DNA from: Oreocharis arfaki | Lineage: Eukaryota > Chordata > Aves > Passeriformes > Paramythiidae | Assembly (NCBI GenBank): GCA_013398015.1 | Contig: VZRR01006745.1 | Span: 2,021,222-2,085,221 of the forward strand | DNA length: 64,000 nt | Reading direction: 5' to 3' | Part shown: positions 12,801 through 24,100 of the stretch, one piece after another | Layout of the letters: each line of letters starts with the position of its first letter | Position numbering within the stretch: the first letter of the stretch is position 1 | Position numbers and translations under genes: made by a program | Notes under the pieces: model-generated | Seen by the model: the letters and a program-made list of their open reading frames with translations, nothing else | What the model was told of the DNA's origin: nothing | Database searches by the model: none

Positions 12801-14619
12801 TATTGTAGAAGCCATTTTAATTGAGACAGTGAGATTATTTGTATTAAATGCTACAGTGGTTCTCATTCTCAGTCTTCTTTTGCATGCTTGACAGTACTTC
12901 AGATGTGAAGTAATGATGAACCACACAGTTACTGTTTTGTTGTTTCAAACTCAGAATATCTTGGAAAGACAACTTAGATTTTATCCTGGTTCTGGATGCA
13001 TGAAACTCTCCTTTTCCATCTCATTCAAGCAGGAAGTTTCACTTTATGTTGCACTCTTTGGCTATAGCCTCCTGGAAATTATTTCGATTTGCTTTTTTTA
13101 TTCAGTGCAAAGGTAAGGGTATTCAGAGAAGGAGTTTTGGTTGTATTTTTGGTTTGTTTAGTAACAGGAGAAAACATCAAAACAAGACATTAGATCATGA
13201 CAGAAATAGGGAAAAAAAATCACATTAGAAGAATTTTCAGTATAAATAGATGTATAATTGCAATTCCATAGCCCTTGAATTTATGTAATTACACATACTC
13301 AAAAAAAACCTCTATGCCATTGCCATAATGAAAAAGCCATCATTTCTCTTCAAAAGCACTTCAGAAAGCAAAATTCAGACTGTCTGCCAGCATATTCAAT
13401 TTGTCCATCTCTCACAAAAATTGTACCCTATCTTCAGTAAGGAAATTGGTCTTCTGTTGAAAGCAAAGTAATTACAAGAATTTCTCAGAAAAAAAAGCCT
13501 TGCTCTCATCACTCTTTGGAATTAAAACTGTAAATATTTCTTTTCCCCTTGCTCCCTCATCTGTTTGATTTCATGGGTATATAGGTCCCTGACCTTGGCC
13601 TGATTGACAAGTGAAGTTAAAACTGCAAGCACTTACTATTCCTTTCCACACATCAGTGAAGTGATGTTAGGAATATTAAATGGATGAATACAGCTTAACT
13701 AATATTTAAATTATGGAAGGTATGATGTATGCCATTTTATAGTAAACAGTTTACTTAATAATATGATTTTTTTTCTGTCAGTAAAAATCTGAAATACTAT
13801 GATTAGAAGAAAAAGGATTAATTGTTTCTATGTATGATAAAAGGATTAATTGTTTTTATGTGTCAGTATATTGTGTACTTCCTGCTAAAATATATTTTAT
13901 TTGGTTACAATTAGCAAATATTAGTGAACATGAACCTACAGACAGGTTATGCCCTCCATGATCCCTGAATTGCTCCTTTCAAACACAATTTTACTCTGTC
14001 TTGTCTTTTCCCAGCCTCCAGATAGTAACAACAGGGCTGCTATTTGAGCAGCAGTTGTGTGCATTCCATATGCCAGGTTATGAATTTTATTGGAAAAGTA
14101 AAATTGAACAGAATGGGGAAGTTGCCTAAAATTATTAATAAAAATTGTCAGCAAAATTAAGATTGCTTTCAAATTGGGCATGAAGTGTTCTGTAGATACA
14201 CTCACAGTTTGTTTTTTTTTTTAGAGACCTTAATATTCATACTAAGATCCCAAATCCCACAAAAATCCTGTTGTAAGAAGAAGACTAAAGAAGAGTTAAA
14301 TTATCAGGCTGTATTGCCTAGCAGTGACTTCTTTAATTCTCATTTGAACTTCTCTTTCTAGCTTCTGTGTACTTTGAATACTCTCACACATAAACCATAA
14401 AAAGTGTGTTGATACTACAGCTTGTGTTTCTTCCCTACTACAATATATAATTTTTAAACCATCCTCAGTCTTTCATTACTATTTTATTCAAAGAAAGTAT
14501 AACCCAGCATCTCATTCAGAGTTTAGTTCCAAGGCTTAAGTTAACCAAGATGAACAAGATTCTCACTTTATTTTTATGCTGGTCACGGGAGAAGATTGGA
14601 AAGAGATGAAAGGACGAAA
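9836..14619. other. AT-rich non-coding DNA
   Basis: Nothing clearly coding is visible. One short CR1 tail (10798-10880) lies inside. The open frame at 12913-13116 reaches a donor-like AAAG/GTAAGG but reads like random, hydrophobic, T-rich translation, and I do not call it an exon. Confidence 0.55.
10798..10880 (-). mobile_element. Short decayed CR1 3' tail
   Basis: The + strand reads gagtcacagattcatagaccc, then a 'ttggaaacaacctttaac...tagagtcc' block. This matches the layout of the complement of a CR1 3' end (tail repeat, 'ttccaac' block, 'gactc' block), with many changes. Only the terminal ~80 bp remain. Confidence 0.5.
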
Positions 14620-15869
14620 AGAAGGCTGAGTATCCCACTGGACACAAGTGAAGTCTTCACAGTCCATTGGCCCTTATGATATGCATCCCGGAGGCCTGTA
14701 GGTATTGACTGATGAAGTTCCCAAGCTGCTCTCCATGATATTTGAAAGGTCATGGCAGTTCAGCTGATGTTCCAGGCAACCGGAAAAAGGGAGGCGTACC
14801 CATTTTTAAAAAGAGAAGAAAGAACAATCCTGGAAACTGCTAAGGTGTCAGCTTCACCTCTGTGCCTGGGAAGATCATGGAACAGATTCTGTGCTGAGGC
14901 ACTTGGAGATGATTAAGGATAACCAGCATAGCTTCACCAAGGGCAAGTCCTGCCTGACCAAACTGCTGACTTTCCATGAGGGAATGACCACATCAGTGGG
15001 TGAGGGATGGTTTACAGATTTCATTTATCTGTACTTCTGTAAAGCTTTTCACATGGTTCCCCACACATCCTTCTCTTGAAATTGTAGAGTCATGGGTTTG
15101 ATGGGTGGACTGTTTAGTAGGTAAGGAATGGGTTTGATGGTCATATCCAGTAGTCAGCTGATGGACATCAGTGACAAGTGGTGTCCCTCAGGGGTCCATA
15201 CTGGGACAAGTGTAATTTAATGTCTTCATTAATGACATAGACAAAGGGACCCAGTAAACCCTCAGCAAGTTTGCAGATGACACCAAGCTGGGAGATGTGT
15301 TTGACACATCTGAAGGACAGGATGCCATCCAGAGGGACCTGAACAAGCTGGAAAAGTGGGCCTGTGGGAATCTTACGAAGTTTAACAAGACCAAGTGCTG
15401 GTGCTATATCTGAATTGGGGCAACCCCTAGAATCAACCCAGTTTGGGGATGAAAGACCGAGAGCAGTCCTGTCCAGAAAGACTTGGAGGTGCTGGTGGGT
15501 GAGAGGCTGGACATGCCCTGGCCATGGCACTCACAGCCCAGAGAGCCACACGTGTCCTGGGCTGCAGCCAGAGCCCCGTGGGCAGCAGGGGAGGGAGGGG
15601 ATTCTGCCCCTCTGCTCCGCTCTGCTGAGACCCACCTGGAGCATCCAGCTCTGGGGTCCCAGCACAGGAAGGGTGTGGACCTGTTGGAGCGAGTCCAGAG
15701 CAGGCCACCAAGATTATTAGAGGGCTGGAGCACCTCTACTGAGGGGAAAGACTGAGATAATTGATGTTATTCAGCATGGAGGAGAAAAAGCTTCAGGGGT
15801 TCCTAGTTGTGGCCTCCCAGTATCTAAGGGAAGCCTACAAGAAAGATGGAGCAGCTATTTACAAGAAGG
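14620..15869 (+). mobile_element. CR1 LINE, 5' part (reverse transcriptase region), split by an LTR
   Basis: The + strand carries the reverse-transcriptase region of a CR1. The frame at 14891-15079 contains a typical CR1 block (HSFTKGKSCLTKLLTF, then FCKAFHMVPH), and about 15260-15400 holds the FADDTKLGD-like catalytic segment, followed by the C-terminal region. The copy is 5'-truncated near 14620 and interrupted at about 15869 by a ~0.9-kb LTR. The rest of the CR1 resumes at 16788. The break point is clear because the copy at 20205-20896 runs straight across the same position (tttacaagagcatggagtg). Stops and indels show it is inactive. Confidence 0.9.
15494..15672 (+). repeat. 179-bp block nearly identical to 20261-20439
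   Basis: Counting by eye, this block differs from 20261-20439 at two positions over 179 bp, with 122 consecutive identical bases (15551-15672). The two CR1 copies differ much more on either side, including several indels. The block is rich in G and C. Confidence 0.85.
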
Positions 15870-16787
15870 TGTGTCTTGGTTTAAGACAATTTAAAGGGAA
15901 ACACTCTACAATTGCCCCCCTCTTTATAGGTTTAACCAGTCCCTTCCCACCAATAAGGAACAGGTGTTAAGTGAAAAAATAACAGTTTGCTAACAAATTA
16001 AACTGCAACAGGAAAAAATAATAGTAAATAATCACTAGATACAACATTTCTAAAACATACTCCTCGAGGACAAAGAGAAACCCAAAATGCCAGAAATGCC
16101 TTTTTTGGGGCTGGTGCCTGCCACAGGCGACTGTGTGAGGGGAGACAAAGGGAAAAGATGGTAGCTAGCCCTCCCCCCACAGTGGCAGCCTTTGCAGGCG
16201 ACGGCACAGTCTGGGAGACAAAGGGAAATGATGGCAGCAAACCCTGACAAGAAGGTAGGAGATACAGAGCAGTTCTAGTGGCAGATGAAGACTTGCTGGC
16301 TCCTGTAGGGTCAGCTGTGCTGCCCACTGTCTCCTCCTGCCACATCCAGGACTCCACCAGTATTGGTGCTGCTGTCTGCCAAGCCACTGGTGTGTCTAGG
16401 GGTTAAACCTGGCCTGTTGGCACTGACCTGGCCCCAGGGACCAGCTCAAGCTCTATGCTGCTGATAGGGTTTGCGAAGTTCACTCCAAAACAATTTTTCT
16501 TTGTGAAAACATTTTTTTCTGAGTTGCAAGCCCAGGAAAAAAACCCAAACACCTGAAGCAACCCTCTCCAAAGTGGAGCGTCCACCTTCGGCAAATGCTT
16601 CCATGAAAGAAAGTGCTCCCTGCTTCCAGGGTCCAACTTAAAAAGGGATCTAAGCAACACCCCTCTTCCCTCCCCCCCACCTCAGGATTCTGTTCTGGCT
16701 GTAGCGCTGGATCATAAAGAGACAGTAAGGATTTTCTGGGGCAGAGATAGTTACGGAATACAAAAATGTTTTGGGTTACCCATGACA
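15870..16787. mobile_element. Solo LTR nested in a CR1
   Basis: A ~918-bp insertion separates two halves of one CR1. It begins TGTGTCTTGG and ends CATGACA, giving the TG...CA ends of a retroviral LTR. I see no gag, pol or env reading, so it is a solo LTR (two LTRs recombined into one). I could not find a clean target-site duplication; the bases next to the ends (aagaagg and acatgg) have either mutated or the exact ends are off by a few bases. The long minus-strand frames in it (15998-16387 and 16480-16827) are not convincing proteins. Strand is unassigned because no clear TATA/poly(A) pair is visible. Confidence 0.75.
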
Positions 16788-17066
16788 ACATGGAGTGGCA
16801 GGACAAGGGGGAGTGGCTTGAAATCAATAGAGAATAGGTTTGGATTAGATATTGGGAGTATATTCCTTACTGTGAGACTGCTACCTGAACAGGTAGCTCA
16901 GAGAAATTGTGGATGCACCATCACTGTGAGTGTTCAAGTCCAGGCTGGATGGACTTTAAACAACCTGGTCTAGTTGCAGGTGTCGCTGCCCAAGGCAGGA
17001 CACTTGGAACTATGTGATTGTTAAGGTCCCTTCCAACCTAAGACATTCTATAATTCTATGGTTCTA
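16788..17066 (+). mobile_element. CR1 LINE, 3' part (3' UTR and tail) after the nested LTR
   Basis: This continues the CR1 broken at 15869. It starts catggagtggcaggacaagg, runs through the characteristic 3' end (caggctggatgg, cctggtctag, ggtcccttccaacc) and finishes with the short repeats attctataattctatggttct that mark CR1 3' ends. It ends about 335 bp before the coding exon at 17401. Confidence 0.9.
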
Positions 17067-17400
17067 TTCCCACATTGTCATCTCACTGGATACCAGAGAC
17101 AAGAGCACAGCACCTCCCTCTGCACTTCCCCTTCAGAAGAAGCTTTATAGAGCAATGAGTTTCTCTCACCTAAATAAAGTTTGGCATCATTCAAGCTCAA
17201 ATCTCCAAGTCCTTTTCAATGGACCTAGTTCTGATTTCCAGTTTGAACATGTTTAGAGGTTCGTCTGTATATATTAACACAGAAAAACAGAAACAATGAA
17301 ACAATTAACACAGAAAACACAGAAACAATGTTCTTAAAATTATCATCTTTTAATATATTTATTACTATTTCTGACTTCATTGCTGGAAGTTTAATTTTAG

Positions 17401-17570
17401 CATTTGAAAATTTAGTGGTACATCGGAATGACTTGCAACTACAGCAGATTTCAGAGCCTTCTGAAACAAAATCCAAGATGATAAGAGATAAGAGAGCTCG
17501 TGTGCTTGTTGCAAAGCAGCTGAGAGCTCAGAACCTCCAAGAAGAGCGAAGAGCCCAAGACACTGAAAAA
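17401..17570 (+). CDS. Probable internal coding exon of an unrecognised Lys/Arg/Glu-rich protein
   Basis: I read this as a 170-bp exon. The upstream side has a branch-like ctgac, a T-rich tract and ttttag; the exon ends gaaaaa followed by gtaact. It begins with two bases (CA) that complete a codon (phase 1) and then gives 56 codons ending in phase 0. The protein starts FENLVVHRND and contains KSKMIRDKRARVLVAKQL and NLQEERRAQDTEK: strongly charged, helix-prone and unlike the random translations around it. I do not recognise the family. The likely next exons are 21089-21144 (phase 0 start) and 32580-32756. It could be a pseudo-exon, but the splice sites and composition argue against that. A CR1/LTR composite ends 335 bp upstream. 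Confidence 0.6.
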
Positions 17571-20204
17571 GTAACTACTTATTTTTATAGACTTCTGAAG
17601 AAGTAATTTCTGAAGGTTATGTGCTTAATGAGTTAGTTAAAGACAGTGTGAAGGCTTCTTGATTCTGTGCTACATGCTCACATTTATACAAGAAGGAAGA
17701 AAAGTGGTGTGCATGGAAATAAAGCCAGTGAACTCTTATGAGACCTTAAAAATGTATTTAAAAATCACTTCATGTTAAGCTGAGAGTATTTGCATATTGT
17801 CAGGCATGGAAAATATTTGAAGACAAAGTGTACATTTCACAACTTGCATGGGTTTGAGATGTCCTTGTAAAAGAGGTTTGTGTCATTCTTCTTTTGTGAA
17901 GAAAAGATGAAGCATTGTACAAAAGCAGGAAAATGACAGGAGAAGGGCACCTATAGCGGGTATGGCCTCAGAACATCTTGTACTTCTGTGCAGCTATTCT
18001 GATGAAGTAAAAAAGGAGGAAGAAATTTCTTTACACATGGAAACACTCATCCAAAGCAGAGTTTATAGTTTATATAGAGGAAATGGCCTGGTATCCGAGG
18101 GGTGTTGAACCATATTGACAAAATCATTGACCAGTTTGGTATGCATTTTGTACGGGTAATGAAGGGAGAGAGCCTTGCTGTGGTTATTTAGCTGTTCTAT
18201 TGCCAGTATATGAACAAGAATGAAAAAAAATGTCCCTCCATGTATCTAGAAAAGAAAATGCAAGCAATATGGAAAATACCCAAAAATTTTAAAGAAAATT
18301 TATTAATATCTTATATGATATATTATGTATTTTAACTGGTTTTGATTTTATGTATAAAAACCATTTTTCTACGCCACTCCACCTTTACCTCCATGTATTT
18401 GTAGTGCAGTTTAAATGAGTGTAAGTTTTATGCTTGTTACTCTTGATGACCTGAGACTCTCTATTCAGCAGTAGTGTTACCTAATGGTATTCTCAGTTTC
18501 TGTGCTGTATTCAGACCTGAAATATGTGAATTCAATGAAAGCCCTTAAATGCCTATAAGGCACAAAGCAAAAACTCTTTTTCTTTAAAGATGTGCTTCTA
18601 TTGTGCCACATTATTTGTTAAAGCATATAAAGATGTACCATTTTCTGATAATGGTAAGAAAAGATACATGTTCATCCTCAAATATTGAAAATCCACTAAG
18701 ATATTGATAAGCAGTCAAATTATTTAAAATTTATGGTGATGCTCTAAATTAATTTTACAACTTCTACTTCCTGATATAAAAATTGTGATTGAGTACAGTG
18801 GCTGAAAATATTTTACATCAAGTTTTAACTGTGGGCAAAAGGTAGAGAATTTTTTTGCTTTAACGACATTTTAGTTATCCATTTTAAAAAAGAAAGAAAA
18901 AAGAAAAGAAAGAAAGAAAAGTAATTTGCTTAAGTCCAGAGCCTGATAATCTCTTCTACTTTCTTCCTGGAAGATTGTTTTCCTTCTTGCTTAATTACAT
19001 TTCTTTCATATATATATATGTAGTGTCTTACTTCAGACTTATTAAATAGTATATGTTGTCTTTTCTTTCAACCTACATATTTGAACATAAGATGTTGAAT
19101 ATTCAGCACTGCTTAGGAAGAAGGAGACAAAATAAAATAATAGCCAAGATTTAAACAGCCATTATACAGGTTACAAAGCCACCATCAAGATCCACATAAA
19201 ACCTAGTGAAGCCAAAAAATTCTTACACAAGAAAAGAGAAGCAAAGGCAATTTTCATCTATATTATTTTAATGTTACTTATATTCACTCAAAAAATATGA
19301 TTTGGGGGAGCATTTACTCTTACAAATGCTGCAGTTGTACCATCCAAAAGCTGCTGTTAAAACGACATAGTAGACTCAACCAGCAAAGACTGGGCTGACA
19401 ATTTACATAATTATGATTCTGCATTTGTTTTTTAATAGGAATTGTTTTAATGTAAGAAGTTCTTACTGAATAAATACCATAGGTAGGTCTAATTTGATTG
19501 CTGAAACTATTTTACCTTCTAGTCTACCAAGTACAATATGTGAAATAAAAACATTAATTTTGCTTTCTGATTTGTGCATGATGAAGTTTTGCACCATAAT
19601 GTTTGAACTGTTCTGTAACACACGATGAAACTTTCTGCTCTGCCAGTTTTTACAAGTGGGCAACAGTGACAGATGCATTGAAATGTAGAGTAAACTAACA
19701 TAGTTGCTTGATTAACTATCAGGGATATATAAAACAGATCGTAGTCCAGAATATCTTGTTTTAAGTCTTTGCAGGGTGAGAATTACATACTCTGCTAGAG
19801 CCCTATGCAAAATCTGAATTATCCTGCAGAATGAACTGCTGCAAAATTCTAGGATTTTCTGGCTGGTGGAAGTCGGTGTAGCTAGGAAGAGGGAAGAGGG
19901 GAAGGAAGTGAAAAGTGTAAGATGGAAATCATCTTGCCTTTATTCTTGGTTAGCTGATGCTTACAGCATTTTCAGTGTAAGCATTGTACTGTTGTACTAG
20001 CATGACATGAAAGTAATTCCCTAGTACTTGCTCTGTTGAACCTTCTTTATGTTGCTTTGTGAAGAGAAAGGAAACATAAAATTTTGTGTTACTTCTACAG
20101 AACGTGTACAGGGAGATAGAAAAGTTTGAGAAGTCTGTGGCAGGAAGTGCAATACACGGCCAGGTGACTGACAGGTAACATTTGGATAGTAAATTGTTAA
20201 GAAA
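17571..20204. other. Putative intron sequence
   Basis: AT-rich DNA after the exon at 17401-17570. I see no gene or clear mobile element apart from the GAAA microsatellite at 18885-18921. A Lys/Glu-rich reading near 18000-18090 was considered and rejected as an exon. Confidence 0.5.
18885..18921. repeat. (GAAA)n microsatellite
   Basis: A purine run of about 37 bp made of GAAA units with interruptions (aaaagaaagaaaaaagaaaagaaagaaagaaaag). Confidence 0.85.
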
Positions 20205-20896
20205 AGACAGGGGCATGAAGAGATCTAGATCAGCCCTGCCCAGAAGGACTTGGGGGTGCGGGTGGGTGAGAGGCTGGACATGCCCCGGCCATGGCACTCA
20301 CAGCCCAGAGAGCCAAACGTGTCCTGGGCTGCAGCCAGAGCCCCGTGGGCAGCAGGGGAGGGAGGGGATTCTGCCCCTCTGCTCCGCTCTGCTGAGACCC
20401 ACCTGGAGCATCCAGCTCTGGGGTCCCAGCACAGGAAGGACAGGGACCTGCTGGAGTGAGTCCAGAGGAGGGACATCAATTTGTTTAGAGGGCTGGAGCA
20501 TGTCTGCTATGAGGAAAGACAGAGAATTGATGTTGTACAGCCTGGAGAATAAAAGGCTTCAGGGGTTCCTAGTTATGGCCTTCTAGTACGTGAGGGGAGC
20601 CTACAAGATGGAGAGCAGCTGTTTACAAGAGCATGGAGTGACAGGACAAGGGGGAATGTCTTCAAACTGATACAGAGTAGGTTTAGGCTAGACATTAGAA
20701 AAAGTTCTTTACTGTGAGAGTGGTAAGGCACTGGATTGGGTTGCCCAGAGAAGTTTGGATGCCCCATCCCTGGAAGTGTTTAAGGCCAGGCTGGATGGGA
20801 CTCTGACCAACCTGGTCTAGTGAAAGATGTCCCTGGCCATGCTAGTGGCATTGGTGATCTTTAAGGTCCCTTACAGCTCAGGCCATTCCATGATTT
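20205..20896 (+). mobile_element. CR1 LINE 3' end, uninterrupted copy
   Basis: A 5'-truncated CR1 on the + strand covering the C-terminal reverse-transcriptase end and the 3' UTR. Its start is near 20205 (ggggcatgaagagatctag) and its tail ends ggtcccttacagctcaggccattccatga. It is the uninterrupted equivalent of the CR1 at 14620-17066 and shows that the 15870-16787 segment is an insertion. Frames at 20182-20586 are open only because this region is GC-rich; they are not host genes. Confidence 0.9.
20261..20439 (+). repeat. 179-bp block nearly identical to 15494-15672
   Basis: Partner of the block at 15494-15672, with two differences over 179 bp by eye count. Both copies share the same compact reading gacccacctggagcatccag, so they belong to one CR1 subfamily or have exchanged sequence. 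Confidence 0.85.
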
Positions 20897-21088
20897 ATTC
20901 TCCATAGATATGCCTGTACAGGGTGTTTGCAGTTCTCTGTCATGAGACTTAGTTACTATCTATTTTTCCCTTTTTTTTTTCCTGACTTTTTGTTGTTTGA
21001 CTCTCAGTGCCTTCCCACTTATTGCTGTGATTGCAGTTCTTCAAAGTATGGGCACTTAAAACAGCCTGCGTAGGTTCATCCTTCTTAG

Positions 21089-21144
21089 TCAGTAAGAAAT
21101 AGGCACTTGCCAGAGAAATTTGTCTTATGCTTTATTCAAAACAG
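21089..21144 (+). CDS. Candidate 56-bp coding exon linking two larger exons
   Basis: The stretch is preceded by a pyrimidine tract and acceptor (ttcatccttcttag) and followed by a very good donor (aacag/gtaagttgag). Read from phase 0 it is open and gives SVRNRHLPEKFVLCFIQN plus two bases (AG). That start phase matches the end of the exon at 17401-17570, and the end phase matches the start of the exon at 32580-32756; the joined codon would be AGC (Ser). Phase agreement at both ends is the main evidence, since a 56-bp open stretch is easily met by chance. Transcript data would settle it. Confidence 0.35.
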
Positions 21145-24100
21145 GTAAGTTGAGTCACATTCTTTAAGAGCCTGTTTCTCTTCATGGACCATATAGAGAC
21201 CCCATAGAGCTCAGCCACAAGCTCAGCTATAGGCATCTGGTTAAGTGAGGTGAAATTTGTCATTTCGAAGTGTTATGTGATGGGGAATATACAATCAACT
21301 CAAAGTTCAGCTCAGTTGGACCCATTAAGGAGGGAACATTACTTCCTTGTCCCAAAAGGGCCACGTTACAGTGACTTCTCTTGTGTGCATTTTACTTGGC
21401 AGAGTTGAATGTTTTGCTGTTATCTAGTTCCCAATAGTACTTTCAGGATTGCTTCTTCAAATTACAGATTTCTCTAAATCTCCAGGTTTTCTTTCCTTAC
21501 ATTTATTAAACAAAAATCCTTTGCCTTCATGTGTTTTACCCTGCAGATATTAGTAGATCCTGGAACTTTGATACAGGCTATGAGTTAATGAATAAAGAGT
21601 GTACTTTTTAAAATATGCCAATAAGACACAGCGTGAAATGGATGTAGACACATTAACAACTTTCACAACAACAATAACAACTTTCCAGGGCAGGAATGGC
21701 AAATCCCCTAACTTGTTTCTATTTCCCAAGCTCACTAAAATGTCAGAAAACTATTTTGGGAAAACAAGAAGCTGTTTAACTCATTAAATCTTTAATCTTG
21801 AGATTGTATGGATGTTGTATCCTGGGCAGAGATATGGTGTGGAAACTGCATTACTGAGGGTGAGAAGGATGGAACTAAATCAAAAATAAGAGGAACAGGC
21901 AAAAGTGAGGATGCAAGACCTCTCTTTCAGTACTGTCAAACTGTACTGTCTACTCATAAACTTTACTGTCATTTCCAGATTTAATACAGCTGCTTTTCAC
22001 TAAATTGAATCACTGAAGTTCCACTTGCCATAATCTGCAGTCCCTTACTCTGAAGTCAGGATGCGTACCTGTGTCTTAGCCCCTGAAGTTCTTATTTCAT
22101 GTGTGATTCATGAGGTTCTATAACTATTCTAAATGACTACATGTTCATCCTCTGTTATTAGGTAATTTTTAAAAAGTGATCTTCTAATTAGGTCTTAAAG
22201 GACACTAACAAAGTATAATTGACTTAAGAATATTTATGTTGAGCTTTATCAGTGGCATGAATTTAATTCAGTAGTTTTCAGTTTTGCAAACATAATGAAA
22301 AATTAACTATCATTAAGAATTATCTCATTCATTGGCTTTTGTTCAGCTCTTGTTAAATTTTGCCGCAAATTAGCTAAAGACTTTTACGAGAAATTAATGA
22401 ACAAACATACAATTACAGACAACATCTTGCTGTTCCTTGTAGGTCTAAAAAGAGTTAAAGAAAATACCAATTTTTCCCATTAAGTAAGACACAGTATATT
22501 GTGGTATTATTCTACATGTAGAATTTTTAGGTCTAAGGTAAAATCTCTATTTCTTAAGTTGCAGTTACAAGGACTACTCAATTTCTTCATGAAGTATTTC
22601 TAAAAGTTCTAATTGAAATACTACAAAATTTTGAAAAATTGGAAATACAAAAGTGTCTTTTACTATGATTAGTCATCTTATAAATAAGCTTATAGTATTA
22701 TGCTGAGCAGATTATTTTAATTTATTATCAACTATTTCTTTCCAAATTATTTTGGAAAATATATCAGAAGATGCAGAGGTAGAAAATCTTCCCTCGATGC
22801 CAGCTTTTAATGTATTTTATGGATAAGTAGAAGATTTCAAACTCCAAGCTAATGACAGAAATTTTAAAAATCCTAAGAGATAACTCAAACTCAATGGAAA
22901 TATTTTTCTGTGATTATGATGATTTATAGTGCATTCTATTTTTGATAGGATATAGTTGTAAAACTGTTTCCATTGGCTTTTTTCAGTATATTTATGTTTG
23001 CATGTTAAACTCTGTAAATGTCAAGAAAGAAAACAGTACTTCTGATCACAACCATGGTAAAATAAAGACACTTTTCTCCCACACACACTGCTCAGTGGAA
23101 AATTCCTTACTCAATGGAATCCTTATATGTGCAGGTGTTCTTTTATAGATGAGTCTGGCTGTTATTTCTTTTACAGGACTTCAGTAGGCTAGAAATAATT
23201 CAGAAATGGTTTTTTCCATTGAAAAGAAATACTTCTTTTTCTGCATCTAGGGGAAAACAGAGGATTCACATCTGTTGCTAGTGCATAGGCTTTTGCTGGA
23301 GCAGGCTTTTTTAGTGCATCTGATTTGCTTAAAGTTGTACATTTGTAATTTCTAATTCCAGTTTGACCACCATGCTAGCAAGATAGAGAGTACTGTAAAG
23401 TTATATAACAGTGACTACATATAATGAAATACTTGTACAAAATCGTCTCCAGGTTTTAAAGACCATATATTTGTCTTTCATTTCTGGTACTGTCTTGAGG
23501 TCTTATTAATGGTCACAGATGTTGGACAAAACCAGTGTTTTCACAGTAATGAAGTTTTTGACTACCAGAGGCTTTGGTTGGAAAAGAAAAGAAATGTTGG
23601 TCATGTTGCTGTAGTCTTTTGCACAATAATTTCTGTATTCCATAGTGGTCTTGCTCTGTGACTCAAACAGGAAATTTGGCTGAATGATATCAGAAAGTTA
23701 GACCTGTTTCAAATTGATTCCACTTCTTATCTATCCAGAAACTGCAAGCATGATTGTTTAGTCATGGTAACTTACTAGCTAGCTGTGAGAGAAACAGGAT
23801 GAATAGGTTCATCAGAAACAAACAAAAAAAAAGGAGTAAATAGCTGGAGAGAAAAAGAAGTAAGCTTGGAAATTCATCGGTGCAGAGTCTGGCACACAGA
23901 GGGTATACATATTCTCATAAGCAAAGTTATGCTCGGAGAAGTAAGCTGAACATAGGGAAAGTTAAGTTAATAGGAAGGAACCTGGAGGTAAGAAAAACTC
24001 GGGAGTTCAACATTTAATTTTCATTAAGTGATTTCATGATTGATTGGAATTAAAATCCAAGCTGCTGTATATGTTGATGAGAAGGTGATTACATGTAAAT

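Noticed and set aside
15364..15755. Several overlapping frames of 90-120 codons on both strands, and the same at 20182-20586
   Set aside because: They lie inside GC-rich CR1 sequence, where all frames tend to be open. They are not host genes.
17970..18110. Lys/Glu-rich reading (SDEVKKEEEISLH) as the next exon after 17570
   Set aside because: The only good acceptor gives the wrong phase after an exon ending in phase 0, and no good donor follows.
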